DNA of 64,000 bases from Pseudoscleropodium purum (taxonomy: Eukaryota; Streptophyta; Bryopsida; Hypnales; Brachytheciaceae). The stretch covers positions 22,538,479 to 22,602,478 of the forward strand of contig OZ017800.1 in NCBI GenBank assembly GCA_963969395.1. The letters are read 5' to 3'. The first letter of the stretch is position 1; every line of letters starts with the position of its first letter. The position numbers and the translations under genes were made by a program. The notes under the pieces are model-generated. The model made no database searches, had not been told where the DNA came from, and saw only the letters and a list, made by a program, of their open reading frames with translations. Shown piece after piece: positions 46,515 through 60,580 of this stretch.

Positions 46515-49500
46515 CGGCCCTGAAGAATGGCCAAGTGGAATCTGATTGCACTTCTTTTGCATTTGAGTGGAAATGTTTCTACCCTCCTGGCAAATAAGCT
46601 TACTGCTAAATGACGTTAAGAGGACACATCCATCTCATTCTAGTCAAGAGTGATGTATAATGCTGGAAACACTTTCTTTCCATTCATTTGACAGAGTACA
46701 TTGGTAAACCTACGTCAATATCAGGTGGAGTGAGTGTACATGGAGGTCAGTCACATGAATGCAAAAGCCAAGCATAACTGAACTTATTGGTGAGGGGAAT
46801 ATGTAACTCAATACCTCACCCAACAAAAACATTTGCACAGTGATGCTTACCTCAAGAATGCCTTTGTACTTGCATGATAAACTAGCATAAGGTAGGAGGT
46901 GCAAAAAGCACCTGTTGAAGAGATGAAGATGAATTTCGGGAGGAGAAGCTTCTTGAAATATTTTTCAGTAAATTTTTCTTGAAAGGCAAATGGAATTGGC
47001 ATCTAACCCAAGTCATTTCACATTTTCTAGAGCTTTGTGGAATTAGTTATGAATTTTTGAAGTTGAAATGGCATAGGGCTTTGAAATCACCTACCTCCTC
47101 AAATGTACATTATGTGTACATTGTTGGCACAACAAAAAAGAAACACATACAAATAGTATACATTTGAAGAAGTAGGTGATTTCAATACCTAAGTGGTTTA
47201 AAAACTTCCTACCTAAATTGGGGGGGACAAAGAAAAATTGTCAAAAACTGCCAATATTAAGTGTATCATTCAAAATTGAATATAGAAACTATTTTTTGAA
47301 CTTCAATCATTCAAAAGCATCGTAGACTATTATAAATATTTGTAATGTATAAAAATTTGAGTCCATTTGATTGCAAGGATTGAAAGATTATAATGTTTGA
47401 AGTGAAGAAGAAGAAAACTTTTTTTCATTCTTTAGTAAACGAGGGTCAACAGACTTTGAGCTTTCTTGGAGTAAATTTTTTGCTTTACATAAAATTGGAA
47501 TTCTACACCATCAAATACTACATCTTATTAGATACACTCATATTAAACTCTAAAGTCCCAATAATCCTCCAAGGGGACTTTTGAAGGTTTAGGCAAGTAA
47601 CTAACTACATATGATACAAATTTTTTCAAATTTTTTTTCAAGATAAAAAAATTCATTAGATTTATAGGAATACAATTTTTATTTCAATCAATGCTTGGAG
47701 GCAAATATTATGCCAAAATAAGCGTAAAATAGACAAAGACAAGCAACAATGTTAATTTTTTAAGCTTAAAATAATTTTTCATAATTCATTTCTCATAGAT
47801 TCTATTTTTGTCTACATGATAAGATTTGAATCATTCCATTTGGATAAGTAATATAAAAGTTATGAAGCTTCTTGTTTTGCAAACAATCTTAACAAATTCT
47901 TCAAAAAACAATCAGTATGCAATCCATTTTTTAACTCAATTTTATCAATTTAAAAAAAAAGTTGAATATGTTTTCATTTTTTTCTAGATCAATCTCACCA
48001 TGATTGGACTTAGTATATTTTATTCCACCTTAGAGCTATCAATAATTTAGTTTTTCTTTCTACCTTGTACAAATTTGATTTAACAATTCTTTAAAGAATG
48101 AAAATTATGAAGGGGGGAACTTTTTTCAAATTCTCAATTCAATTATTCAACATAAAAAATTTAAATTCACAATGTGTAGTACAAAAATTTTAAGTTAAAA
48201 GGATTCAAAGCCTTAAAATCTAATCAAGCTAAGAAACTCATTTTCTTCACTTTAAACACTTGTATCTTGTGATCAATACAAGAATAGTTTTTGAACTTTT
48301 TTTCTTACATTCTAATATTAGTCTAATCTAAGATCTTGAGGTTGCATATGCAAAAACAAAATGTTTAAATTTTTTGTTGTTTGCATTTAAAATGGCAATT
48401 TTGAGTGTTTTTTGACAAAAAAATGGTCTTCAAATTTGAGGGCTTAAATTTCAAAAGCAAACAAAGGATCTACCTTAATCTAAATCACCATGCAATATAA
48501 TGATGTCAAATAAACTAGCAATACACTAATCATTTTTCAATGATTTCTTGTGCAACAAGGATTATTTTGGTTTGAAATCCAAACAAATTAAAATATGAAG
48601 AAAAACATTTGATATGAATAGGAAAAATTTCAAGAATTTTGAAATTACAAATTCCAAGATAATAGCATTTGTAATAAGATGAAAATGCTTTTTTTTAAAA
48701 CTTGCTAGTCAAGGTTAATGGAATTTTGACTCTTATTAGAATGAAACTTTTGTACTAAAAGTTTTCTTTTAAAATTATATATTATATGATACTAGCAAAA
48801 TCTCTATATAGGAACAAGGCAAGAGACATAGGAAATATGTACATGACAAATGCTCATCATGCTTTAGATTTTCATTATGAACATCAAGTGAAATATTTGG
48901 ATGATATTTCTTTGGGATGAAACATGATAGATTTTGTAATAGGGGTCAGAACACTATGTACATATTTTAATAGATTAGTTACAAACAAGTAGATGAGGAA
49001 TTTTGAAAAAGATGCCAAAATTGCCAAAATTATTTGGATTTTTCCAAACAACATAATTTTTGATTAGGGTATCCAATTGGAATTTTTTTACATTTTTACA
49101 AAGAGGGTGAATGTCTCCAACTTGAGTCAAAATGTCAAAACACCCTACACATTTTTTAATCATCATCACCTACCAAAATTCTAATTGTCCCTTGAACAAA
49201 TACTAAATCCTTTAGGAATTAATTTATAACTACGCCATCATTCATAAGGGTATATTCACCAATAATTAATAGTAAGTATAGATCATGAGTAGAATTACTA
49301 TTATTAAATATAAATTGTTTTATTAAATCTTATGGACAACTAAAAAAGATTTCAAAGCACTTCAACAAGTATTATTTGCACACTATATAAATAACTTCTA
49401 AATTTTCAAAGTCTTGTCTCTAGATATCAAAAATCAACATTTGGCTCCCATAGACTTACATATTTTGATTGTGTACATTTTTTGTAATCAATATCTATGA

Positions 49501-51699
49501 AAAAATAATCTTCTATGATCCAAATATAAGAGCCAGATTTGAAATCATGGCTCTTATAACAAACACTACTTTATTGCTTCATTAATATATGAAGAATACT
49601 CACCAAATTGAATGGTTCACCTTGAAAGAATTGGAGCAATGTTTCTAAAGAAAGTGTTCAAAATTTCTATTTTTTCATGATACACTCCATAGATTGCATA
49701 ATCTTAGAAGTTGAATTGAATGACAAGTTTTTTCTAACTCTTCCAATCACTTTGATATTTTCAATTAAAAGATTAGTGTATCATGTAACTTGTAATTAAA
49801 AACATTATATCAAGAAAACAAATTTTCAATATGTATAAAACAATTTACAAAAAATAGTTCACAATGATTATTGGAAAAAAAAATTAAACATAAGGTGTTA
49901 CAATACAATGTGAAATACGAATTTGATCATAACTTATATGTAGATTTCAAATACGCCAATTCAATTGGATAAGTGTTGCAAGAAAGAAAGTGCATCCTAA
50001 TTTTTGTATTGTTTTCCAAAATTATATTGAAAATTGAGTGGGATGTTTTGTAATGTACTTTTGAATGGTATATCATGATGGCATAAAAAAATTTAGGCCT
50101 TCACTCCTAAAATCCTAGGGCCTTTTATTTATCAAATTCCACTCAAAATTGTCAATTCTATTGTAAAGTGTAAAAACTATAAAAATTATTTTTTTGCATA
50201 TCTAATTGTAGGATCTTACATTAAACTATTATAATAAGGTGTAAAAGAAATCTCAAAACCTTTGACTATCTAGATTGTAAAATATTGTGTTTGAAGTAAA
50301 GAAAACTGGATTTTCTACACCTTACTATTTTAGATTTTAGGGCTTTGAATCTTTTTAGCTTAAATTTTTTTGCACTACCAATATTGAATTAAAAAAATTA
50401 ATGAAAAATTGAGTTTAAGATTCTTCGACTTTATTTTATGAACACACTTGGTTTTTATTCTTCAAAAAAATATTAAGTAGAAGTAGTTACAAATTTCAAG
50501 GAAAAACTAAATCAATAATTATAGCTCTAAGATGAATTAAAATACAAAAATCCTAGCAATTATTACTCTAGCAATCAAATTATATTTTGTTGAACTTTTT
50601 AAAAATCATATAGTGAAAATTATTTAAAATAAATAAATCTTCTATGTTATTTTTTGAAGAAAATGCTTAGAGTGCCGCCAAAACAAGATTGTCCATAAGT
50701 CTCTCATCACTAGTCCAAATAAAATGAATCAAATCATTCCACATAGAAAAAAAATATACATTTCATAAAAAACAAAATTTTGAAAATTTTATTTTTGACT
50801 TTTTGTGATTTTTTTGTACTACCCAATGAAATTCATTTTAGACTTAGGGTTGCATAATTTTTTCTCTCAAGCACTGATTGAAATAAACATGATATTCCCC
50901 CAAAGCTAATATGTTTTCCTATCTTCAAACAAAATTTCAAAAAATCGTAACAAAATTGAGAGGCTAACTCAAATCCAATTTGTTCTCCAAGGTGATAATT
51001 AAAGGGACTATAGAGGTTAAATACGTAGCATACTACTTGTCTATACCAAAATTCATCAAATTTTCAAAAAATTTGCATCCATAGTGTCATGCCAAAAATG
51101 AAAATGGACTAAAATTCCATTTTAATTTTTCCTTACAAGATTAAAGACAACATCTAAAACATAGAATGAAGGCCACGATCTCTTGTAATTATTACTAAAA
51201 CAAAGCAAAGAACAAAATGATTAGAAAAAAGAGAAATGATGTAGAGATAATCTTGACAAATAGGGTTGGTGCAAACTTCTAGTAGATAAAGATAGGAGAA
51301 GGTACTAGATGTTATAAAGACAAAATTTCTTCTTATATTTAAATAGAAAGAATCTACAAAGGTCTAGAATGGTCAAATGTCATTCTAAAAAATATATTTT
51401 TTGATTTATTAGTTACAAGTTGATTTCTAACTTTAGCCTAATACAATTTATAATGAAAATTTGGAACCCTTCATATTGAAAATTATATAATACTAAACTT
51501 CTAAATTTGAAGTACTTCTCCTTATCAAAGCTCAATCACAACAAAAATTTGTATCCTCACAATTGCATCCATTGATATAAGTTGAATCAATACTTGATAA
51601 AGCTCGACTATATGAGTCTTGAATGATGGCCAATTTGGCCACTAAATATTTATTGGCATTGAGAAGGTTTCTAAACCCCATTCTTCTATCAAAGCAAAC
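46515..51699. other. AT-rich intergenic DNA, no gene seen
   Basis: About 5 kb of AT-rich sequence. Some passages (for example 48360-48470) faintly recall the TTAA-type MITE interior. No coding, RNA-gene or clear repeat boundary is supported. Confidence 0.5.
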
Positions 51700-51703
51700 T
51701 TAA

Positions 51704-52034
51704 GGGCACTTCACACATGGGTCAACTAAGTCGAGAGGCCGTGGAAGTTCATCGCCAAACTTTGGGCGAGAGTCCAAAGAAATGGGCAATTTGATGGACT
51801 CTCAACCAAAGTTTGGGTCGCCACAAAGTGGTGACCCAAACTTTGGTTGAAAGTCTGTTGTGAGGCCATTGCCACGTAGGAGCTTGGGCTTCCATGTAGG
51901 CACTTGGGAGGGCGACAGACTTTGGATTGTGCCGCCTTGTGTGAAGGGTCAAGAGGCCAAAGTCGGGGTTTTCTAAAATTTGATTGATGGAGGCCGACGA
52001 ACTCTCAACCTTGGGCCCATGTCTGAAGGGGCCC
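51704..52034. mobile_element. MITE at TTAA with internal 22-bp hairpin (331 bp)
   Basis: Inverted ends GGGCACTTCACACATGGG and CCCATGTCTGAAGGGGCCC (imperfect), flanked by TTAA on both sides (51700-51703, 52035-52038). The flanks also fit a 3-bp TAA/TTA duplication as in Harbinger-type elements. Inside, 51803-51824 and 51828-51849 form a 22-bp stem with one mismatch and a 3-base loop. Confidence 0.65.
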
Positions 52035-52038
52035 TTAA

Positions 52039-54177
52039 TATCCATTAGTGCATTCAATTTGAACCTTGGTTGACTATGAATATTCAAGATAATTAGTATT
52101 TTTTTGTCAAATTTCTAAATGTAATTTGTTGATTAAGAGAGAACTTTACTCCTTTGGTTTATTTGCCAATGGATGAATCATTGAATCCAAGACTAAAATG
52201 ATGCTCTAATTTCACTAAAATTTATTAAATGTATATTTGATAAAAAAAAAAATTTAGATGATATTGTAGGCTATCTTGATAGTTGACATTGTTTTACCTT
52301 TGAGGCCTTTTCTAAAAACTTTGTGTCCTATTTTTTAATTTTTAATTTTTGTTTGATAATCAAATTTTTAGATGGTGAATATGTTGTATTTAGTACTAAG
52401 AAGGTTACTGAAGATAAGGTAGAAATCATGTACACTAAAATATGCTCTAATTTTATTAATTTAATGGTAGGATCAAATTTTGAATTTTGAATTAGAGATC
52501 TACTATTTGGTTTTCCAAAGTCTTCTTTATTAAAGAATGTTTGAAGGGCCTCATGAAAATTAAGTTTGAGCCACTGTGGCTCCCTTCTCTAGAGATAAAT
52601 AAATTTCTAGCATCAACAAGCAATTGTCTAAACACTTGATGATTGTCAAAATGGAACATCTAGGGGATAAATTATCATTTTTGGATTTAATTAAACTTTT
52701 AGTAGATGACATTTGGCAAATAGACAACCTTGAATATATGGTGAATGAGGGAAAAAAATGGCACAAAATAATTCAAAATAAATGCAAAAGGTAGAAAATA
52801 AATAAACAATCAATGGCAGACAATATATGACTGATAGCAAACAAGGATGGCTTTGTCAAATTGACACTTGCCTAGGAAAAAAGGGCAAAATTTATTTATT
52901 GTATAGCATCTAAGGTATTTAGTCCTTATCTATCTATTCATCTTATTCATTGTCTTCATCATAATTCCTTGTAAAAGCATCTCTTTCTAACTATAGGAAA
53001 TCTAGAACCTCCCAAATCTCTTCTTTGGTACTAAAGAAGGTCCAAAGATTTCATAGTTCTTTACTCTTTCTAGAGGTTATTATTTTCAATAACAATGAAC
53101 CAAAGGAGCTAATAAAATCCTCTTCAACAACAATTAGGGATTCTAAGAGCTTAATCAACAACCAACTAGGGTAGATTTACTACCCTAGTTTACATTCATT
53201 AAAAAAGATTTCAATGTAATTTGTCATCTATGGGCCTTTGAAGGATTGTTCTTTCCTACAAAAAAAAATCTACAAGGGAGATCAAAGTCCTCTTGTAAAC
53301 CAAAGAGGGATCTAATGGCCTTTTAAAAATCATCGTGTATCCATTCTAGATCAAGCTCATTACAAATTTTGCTAGTGACTTTGATTTTTAACTAGCCACC
53401 CTTGGGCTTCCTTGGAGTTTATCTATAATTAAAGTTCTTTGCAAGCCAAAATGGTTGTTGAGATATTTAGGTATCTAAAATAAAGTATTGGATTTTGTTT
53501 TTCCCCTCACTTCTTTATTGAGATTAGGGAAACAAACAAACCTCCAACATGAATTTAATTTTTATAAAGATTCAACAGTTAGAAATCAAATTATGCATTT
53601 AAAAAAAATTTGTCCTAATTTAGCCAAGGAGAGTATAATATCATTCTACTTTGAGGATTTGTGTACTTCTTCCTAATATAATGCTTTACTCAATTTGAAG
53701 TCTTTAGATCTATTTTGAAAGAGATATTTGAGTAATGGGGCTAAAAAATCATGCTAAGTCACATTGTTGAAAGTCTAGACAAATCTTGAAAAATATATTT
53801 TACTCGACTTTGCAAGCATGTAACCCTAATACTACTGGTAATCAAGAAAAAGATCCTATAATTACAAATTCAAAAAAATAAATGAAATTTGATTAATAGT
53901 CCTTTTTTTAATTGTTATTTTTTTTTGAGAGTTTCAAGATTATTTGCTAATTTTTGACTAATAAATCCTTTAGACATTAATAATGTTATAATGATTAAGG
54001 TAATTACACCTTCAATCTCCATGTCAACCATGACTTTGGGAAGGAAAAGGAACTCACAAAATATGCAATATGCAATCAGTGGTCATTCTAGTTACGAATA
54101 CGTCCAATTCTAGTAATGGTGTTAGTGACTTTGTAAGATTTAAAATTTATTAGAAATTTTTGTTTTGTTTTGCTTCA
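52039..54177. other. AT-rich intergenic DNA, no gene seen
   Basis: No supported gene or repeat end; frames are short and AT-biased. Confidence 0.5.
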
Positions 54178-54181
54178 TTAA

Positions 54182-55107
54182 CCCCTAAAGGACCAAGGTG
54201 TGTTTCTTGGCAACATAACTTTTTTGGGCAAGTGCATGTGAGTGGAGATTTCAATATTTTTGGCCCAAATTTTAATAGAAAGTGGGGACAAGGAATATCT
54301 TTCATGTGCACTAAATTTCAGGACATTTGGAAATACAAGTCAAAAGTTATGGTCTAATATGTAGTTTGTTTCTCAATTCAAGTAGTTTGGCCAAATTTGA
54401 AAAAATCATTTTTTTCAAAAACAAAAATTTGAAATGAATTTTCTAGATTTATATATACATAGAAAACTTTGAATCATTCCATTTTGATTAATGAGTCAAA
54501 AGTTATAAGGTGTTTTAATTTGCGGGTAGTTATGGATTCCTAACTCCAAAATAAACTTTGAAGTTCTTTATTGAACTCAATTTTCAATATTTTTGAAAAA
54601 AATATATGATAGGTGAAGATTGTTTATTACAACATTACAACCATTGGGATTGGCATTTTTCGATTCCATAACTAAATTTCAATTATTAAAAATTTAGTAT
54701 TTTGATTCATTCTCTACTATTTTCTAGTCACTATTTTTTTCCTATGTGTTGTACAATTCCAAATGATCTAAAATTTTTCAAGCATGTAGCCAGCTTACCT
54801 TGAAGAATGAATCCAAAGAGTTGCAACCATTTTGGACATTTTTTCATACAAATGTGACCTTGTGAAGTGCAGCTGCCCGATTTTTCACAGGGAAAAAAAA
54901 GGCTTTTTGTCAATTGAAACACTAATATCTTGCAATCTACAAAGTGGAAATTTCTGAAATTTTTTCCACATCTTCTCAAATTATCATAATACAAGATTCT
55001 ACGGTTGAATGTGTCCAAAAATGTTTCTAAATTTTTTTTTATACTTGTCCTAAAAATGGAAGTTTGGGAATGTTTTTGATGAAAACATAGTCAAGGAACT
55101 TTAGGGG
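54182..55107 (+). mobile_element. TTAA-type MITE, best copy (926 bp)
   Basis: Ends CCCCTAAAGGACCAA and CAAGGAACTTTAGGGG, each flanked by TTAA (54178-54181, 55108-55111). The interior is AT-rich and non-coding. CCC-type ends at TTAA resemble piggyBac-like elements, but no transposase is present. Its relatives are at 56687-57615 (same orientation) and 3871-4802. Confidence 0.75.
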
Positions 55108-55111
55108 TTAA

Positions 55112-56291
55112 CTTCTTGCTTGGAGAGTTGGTTTGGGTACAAGGAAAATCCTTTGAAAATGTGCACCAGATGGATGAATTCCCATTTTATCAAGTTGCAC
55201 TAATTCCTCGCCTCTTGCCAATTGCACCATTGGGAAATTTATAACAAGATCAGTGGATGCCATCCTTTTGCGCTACTAAGTTAATTGCACTTTTCTTCTG
55301 GCCACAGGATTTGCAATGTTTTCTCTGCATAGAAAAGCATGCCTCCAATGCCATGCCCCAGATTTGAATGGGACAGTTTCAAATGTGGACCCAAGAGGAG
55401 TTCAGAATTGAGATTGCTGCGTCTATCTTATGAGCCTGGCCAGCCCTCATCAGTACCTTTCAGTACAGTACTGTACAGTAGTATTCCCCCCCTTTGGCTT
55501 CATCCATCCGTCCGTCCGTCCGTCCGTCCGTCTGTCCCTCCATCTATCTGTCCAAACAATGATCCAGTTTCATTTCACCCCATCCCATCCCAGGTGCTGC
55601 CCTGCTGAGGTGTCAGGTCTGCCAAGAAATCTCTCTCTCTCTCTGTCTCTCTCTTCATTTGAGTTGAGTTAACATAACTGATGACAAGCCAAGGGAGTGC
55701 CAACAAATGCCCGCGGCTTTCCATTAATTGCAATTGACATCCCACATTGACACTTGGGAATCTCCGTGTTAACTTTGCATCAGAAGGCCCAACGCATTGA
55801 ATCCCACGTCCTGGGTGTCCTGGGGTCCTTGCTCGCTTGCTCGCTCGCTCGGGGGTCCATAATTGCGGTCCCATTGGGAAGGTGGATTGGTCCTCCCTGC
55901 ATGTGAGCTCTGCTTCGTCCTGGGGTCGCAGCAGCATCTGCCACTTCCAATCAAGCCGGGCTGGGCTGGGCTGGGGCTGGGCTGGGCTTGGCTTGCATGG
56001 GTAATGGGTTGCTGCTGCTCCCTTGGGTTGGGGCCGTGCCGTAATGTGCCCCTTCCGGGTCCGGTACACCAGCAAGGACAATGAGTTGATTTCCAGGCAT
56101 GGCGAGGGAAGTCCATTCGGTCCTTGCAACTCAATAATGGGGGCAACGACAAGCTTGCATTCCAGGCACACAAGCTCTGCTGCTCTGGCCTACGGCAACA
56201 GGACAGGAGGGCAGGATAGGGAGAAACAAAGAAAGAAGAAACAGCTCCAGGAGGGGGAGGGGGAGGGGGGGCTGGACAATATATATATAAC
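55112..56291. other. GC-balanced island with microsatellites, no clear gene
   Basis: Compositionally unlike the AT-rich DNA around it. It holds a (TCCG)n run near 55503-55532, a CT run near 55627-55650, a CAGTACAGTACTGTACAG palindrome near 55456, a GGGCT-rich run near 55957-55992 and an A/T run at 56279-56290. Two overlapping minus-strand frames of about 190 codons lack recognisable domains and are probably chance. It may be old unique sequence or a decayed exon region. Confidence 0.45.
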
Positions 56292-56295
56292 TTAA

Positions 56296-56527
56296 CCCCT
56301 GACTGAGCACCCCAGTGCCTCAAATATGACCTCTCAAAACTAGAAGATTCTTTTCTTTGACTACTATAATCTTTTCAATGATACAGTTAAAAGACAGGTC
56401 CTTTTCCTTACAGCTCTGGGCATGTCTCCACTACCAATCAGTACAGTCAATTTATATGGATCTCTTTTTAGATTATAGTTTTGAGAAGGGTTTGAATTTT
56501 AGCAAACATGGACTCGGCACTCAAGGG
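56296..56527. mobile_element. Small TTAA-flanked MITE (232 bp)
   Basis: Imperfect inverted ends CCCCTGACTGAGCAC and CTCGGCACTCAAGGG with TTAA on both sides (56292-56295, 56528-56531). The interior is unlike that of the 0.93-kb TTAA family. No coding. Confidence 0.55.
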
Positions 56528-56686
56528 TTAAGTTAACTTATGAGGAAGAATGGCACATAAGTCAGCGGAAGTGACAATAGTTAAGTTTACTTGGAGGACC
56601 TAGGAGCCCCCAAAAGATTCCCCACGAGGAAGAAGAAGAGGAAGAAGAGGAAGATTAAAAGATTTAAATCACATTACTAACCTTAA

Positions 56687-57615
56687 CTCCTAAAGGACCA
56701 AATTGCATTTTTTGACAAAATAGTGATTTTGGTCAATTCACTATGAATGGAATTTTTCCTTTGTTTTCTTTGAAATTTTCACACAACATGTGCTTGAGGA
56801 GTAGCTTTAAGGTCCAACAATTTTCATGACTTTTAACTACATGGTTCAAAAGTTATTGCATGATATGTAATTTTCAATACTTGGTGGGCAACCCAAAAAT
56901 TTCTTAAGAAATCATTTTTTATCAAAAATTTTAAAATTTAAAATTGGTTTTTTAGACTTACATATGTGTGGAAAGTTTTGAATCATTCTATTTTGATTTA
57001 TGAGATGAAAGTTATGAAATGTTCTAGTTTGCGGGTAGTTATGGATCCCCTATTCTAAAATAAACTTTGAAGTCCTTTATTTAATTCAATTTTTACATTT
57101 TTTGAAAAAAATAAAAGCATATGATGCAGATTTTTTATTACTACATTACAACCGTTATGGTTGGCCTTTTTCAATTTTATAATTAAATTCTTACCAATTT
57201 AGTGTTTTGAATCATTCTCTACATCTTTCTACATACTATTCTCTTCCTATATGTTGTCCAATCCCAAATGATTTGAAATTTTTCAAGCATGTAGCCAACT
57301 TGCCTTGAAGAATGAATCCAAAGAGTAACCACCATTTTGGACATTTTTTCATAGAAATGTGACATTGTAAAATGCAGCTGCCCATTTTTTTGCATGAACA
57401 AAAAAAGGATTTTTGTCAATTCAAACGCTAATATCTTGCAATCTACAAGGTGGAAATTTCTGAAATTTTTTCCACATCTTTTAAAGCCAACATAATACAA
57501 GATTCTACAGGAACTTGTGTCCAAAAATATTTTTCTTTTTAAATTTGGTACTTGTATTAGAAATGACAATTTGCAAGTGTTTTGGGTGAAAACATAGTCT
57601 TTGACCTTTAGGGGG
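56687..57615 (+). mobile_element. TTAA-type MITE, second good copy (929 bp)
   Basis: Ends CTCCTAAAGGACCAA and TTTGACCTTTAGGGGG, flanked by TTAA (56683-56686, 57616-57619). Colinear with 54182-55107 over its whole length and diverged by point changes. Confidence 0.75.
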
Positions 57616-57619
57616 TTAA

Positions 57620-59799
57620 AACTCATTTTAACCTCATGGGCACAAATGTCAAGGATCCAAAATCTTGGTATGAGTTTCTAAGAATTTCAAGAAAATTCTT
57701 CTAATGTCAAATATTACCTTAATTTTCCAAAATTAATTTAGAAAGAATCTTGGAATGGACTAGCTAACTAGGAATTGATCTTTTTATTTCAATCATTTCC
57801 TAAGGAAAAAAATCATACCTTCTTAAAGCACAAAATGTTCAAGACAAAGAAGCCAATAAAATCTCAAAAAAACTTTGTTATTCAAAGCATAGGCTAGAAT
57901 CTTCACTTTTAATTTTTCTTTAATAAATCTAACAATAGGGTCTTTTGATTTTAATTGTTTAGGTATATCCTTCATATATTTTAGATAGGATATACCTAAA
58001 CTTTAAAAACTAGTTTCTTAAGCCCATCCCATAGGCAAACTTTTGTCTTTCATGTTTTTTTAGAAGAAATAAAAGGTAGTTATATAAAAATTATGGTAAA
58101 AAATTATGTTGTTATCAAGTTTTTTATCAATTATGGTAAAAATTTTTGGTAAGACCAAGTTTATATAAAAATTATGGTAAAAAATTATGTTGTTATCAAG
58201 TTTTTTTTATCAATTATGGTAAAAAATTTTGGTAAGACCAAGTTTATATAAAAATTATTGGTAAAAATCTTGGTCTTTTGTTTTAGTTATAGTTTTTGCA
58301 CTAATTATTGGAATAATGCAAACCAAAGCTTTACATATAGAGTATGCTTTTGAAGTTGTCCAAAGAATTTCAACAAGAAATTCCCAAAAGTAAAGTCAAT
58401 AGAACCTACCTAAATTCTCAAAACATCCAAAATAGGCTTCCAAATCCCTCAAGGATTTTAAAATTTTTTAATTTTTTATATAAGATATATGAAAAGCTTT
58501 GATTCATTCCACTTGAATTTGTGAAGTCAAAGTCATAAAGGGTCTTATTTGTAAGCAATCAAAGCATCTTTTTGGAAAAAGATTGTATAAGATTTGTTTT
58601 TTAATTCAATTTAAAAAAAAATTCATAACAAAGAGGTTCTTAGGTCATAGATTATTTGCTACAACAATCTTACCTTCAAGATTCATTTGTTTCAATTCCA
58701 TTTTTGAACTATTGATTTTACCTTGTAATTTATTTTCTCAATAACTTTTTAAACAAGGAAAATCAATATATTTTAATTTTAGAATTTCAATTCAAATCTG
58801 AACTATACAATTAAAAACTTCCAAATTATATATTGTAAGTTATGTAAATTTATGTTGAGTCCCCTCTTTCTAATAAGATAGGACATAGACCTCAATTTGT
58901 GAAAGGTAGAACATCAACCTCAATTTGTAAAGACATCAACCAAATGTAATTAAATTGCATACTATCTGAACTTGTTGTCATTCCCTCAAAAATTACAAGT
59001 TGAATAAAAATTCCAAGTACAATCTAGAATCAAAAGCAAACTAAGGACCAGAAAAAGCACAATTTTCATGACTTTTAGGATAACCCTACCATAAAAAAAA
59101 ATTAATGTGAATCAACTCATCATAACATTAACAGAGTTGTGCAAAACAAAACCGGATGAATATCATCCGTATGAAAAAAACGGCGACTGCTATTCATAAG
59201 CCACTTTTGGACTCCAAGCCACCTTGTTAATTGAATCCGAGGAAGCAGACTTCAAATTTTCAAGATACATTTGACTAGCCGTGGCAGCATGAGGATGAAG
59301 GAGGAATTTTTTTTTAGAACCCTTGTAAACGCAGAACCATCTACAGTACAAGCTCTACTATCAAAACATATCCTGCCTGCCAATCCAGTTGAAAACGACC
59401 CCTGCAGCGTGTGGCTGGAAAAAAGGCGGATACAAGAAGTGAGAAGCATATAATTGTTGACAAAGAATTGTTACATGGTGGTATACCCAACTATGAGACA
59501 ATAATCCAACAGCACAACAAGCCGGCCCAACTGAATGGCCAAAAAAACTTGAAGCACTAGATGAGCTATGTTACAACTCAAACGCACCATCAGCTGAATG
59601 GAAGAGCTTCTCAGTGACCATAAGCAAAATCCTTCAAAGGAGGCAGGGACGAGAGGAACACGATGTACAAAGGGGCACTGCCCGCCGGCCATGTATTACA
59701 AGGGGAAGACTAGCTTAGCTGTAGCCAAAATTGCATCTGCCTCCTAGGAACTCTGACCTGACCTAGGCAGGAATGGCTCCACACAAGCACCCACATGAA
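57620..59799. other. AT-rich spacer and IDD 3' flank
   Basis: 57620-59150 is AT-rich and shows no gene. At 58079-58270 a unit of 81-83 bp (TATATAAAAATTATGG ... AAGACCAAG) occurs about 2.4 times in tandem. From about 59200 the base composition rises towards that of the IDD gene, so 59200-59799 probably includes its 3' UTR. Confidence 0.5.
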
Positions 59800-60545
59800 C
59801 TAGGTGGCGTCCCATGACTTCCCAGGAGAGTGACCGCTTGCACCTACGGATCGCAAATTCTCCCGGTGGTTGAAGAAAGCGCCAAGGTCCACCCCTGGAC
59901 CCAGGGATGTGATACTAGCCAAATCTCGTTGAGACAATGTACGCCCCATCCCTCCGCCCGCAGCTGTCATCCCCGAAGCTCCTCCTACCCCCAAGAAATC
60001 ACGAGTAAACCTGTCACTACCATCATTCTCCCCCCTTGAAGAACCCCCAAGACCTGGCAACAGAGATGAAGGACCCATGCCTTGCAACACTCCTTGCCCT
60101 CCAGCGAACGTACTATTAGCAAGAACTTCACTCGGAGACACCCGATGATTACTGGGTGGCAGCATTCCCCCCATATTGGTAGAACTAGGTCCAAACATGG
60201 AGGGCACACCACTTATTGGGCCCCCAAAGAGTCCAGCACCTCCAGACAAAGAATTCATGAAGTCTTGCACATTAGTGGAACTATCAGAAAGCCTTCCTTG
60301 ACCTCCAAAATTGTTCTGCCCTAATGACGAGCCCCCAAGACCCTGCGAAACACTCTGCAAGTCACCCGGCCGCCTTATTAACGGAGGAACCATGTTAGAC
60401 ATGTTATTAAGTGGAAGATCACCTGTCCTCCCCAGCTGCTGTTGCTGCTGCTGGTGTGGCTGTGGCTGAGGTTGAGGCTGTGACTGTTGTTGCTGTTGTT
60501 GCTGTTGGTGCTGTTGTTGCTGCTGCTGCTGTTGTTGTTGCTGTT

Positions 60546-60580
<35 letters not shown>

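Noticed and set aside
55575..56323. Two minus-strand frames of ~190 codons
   Set aside because: No domain, low-complexity composition and overlapping frames; one ends within microsatellites. Probably chance.
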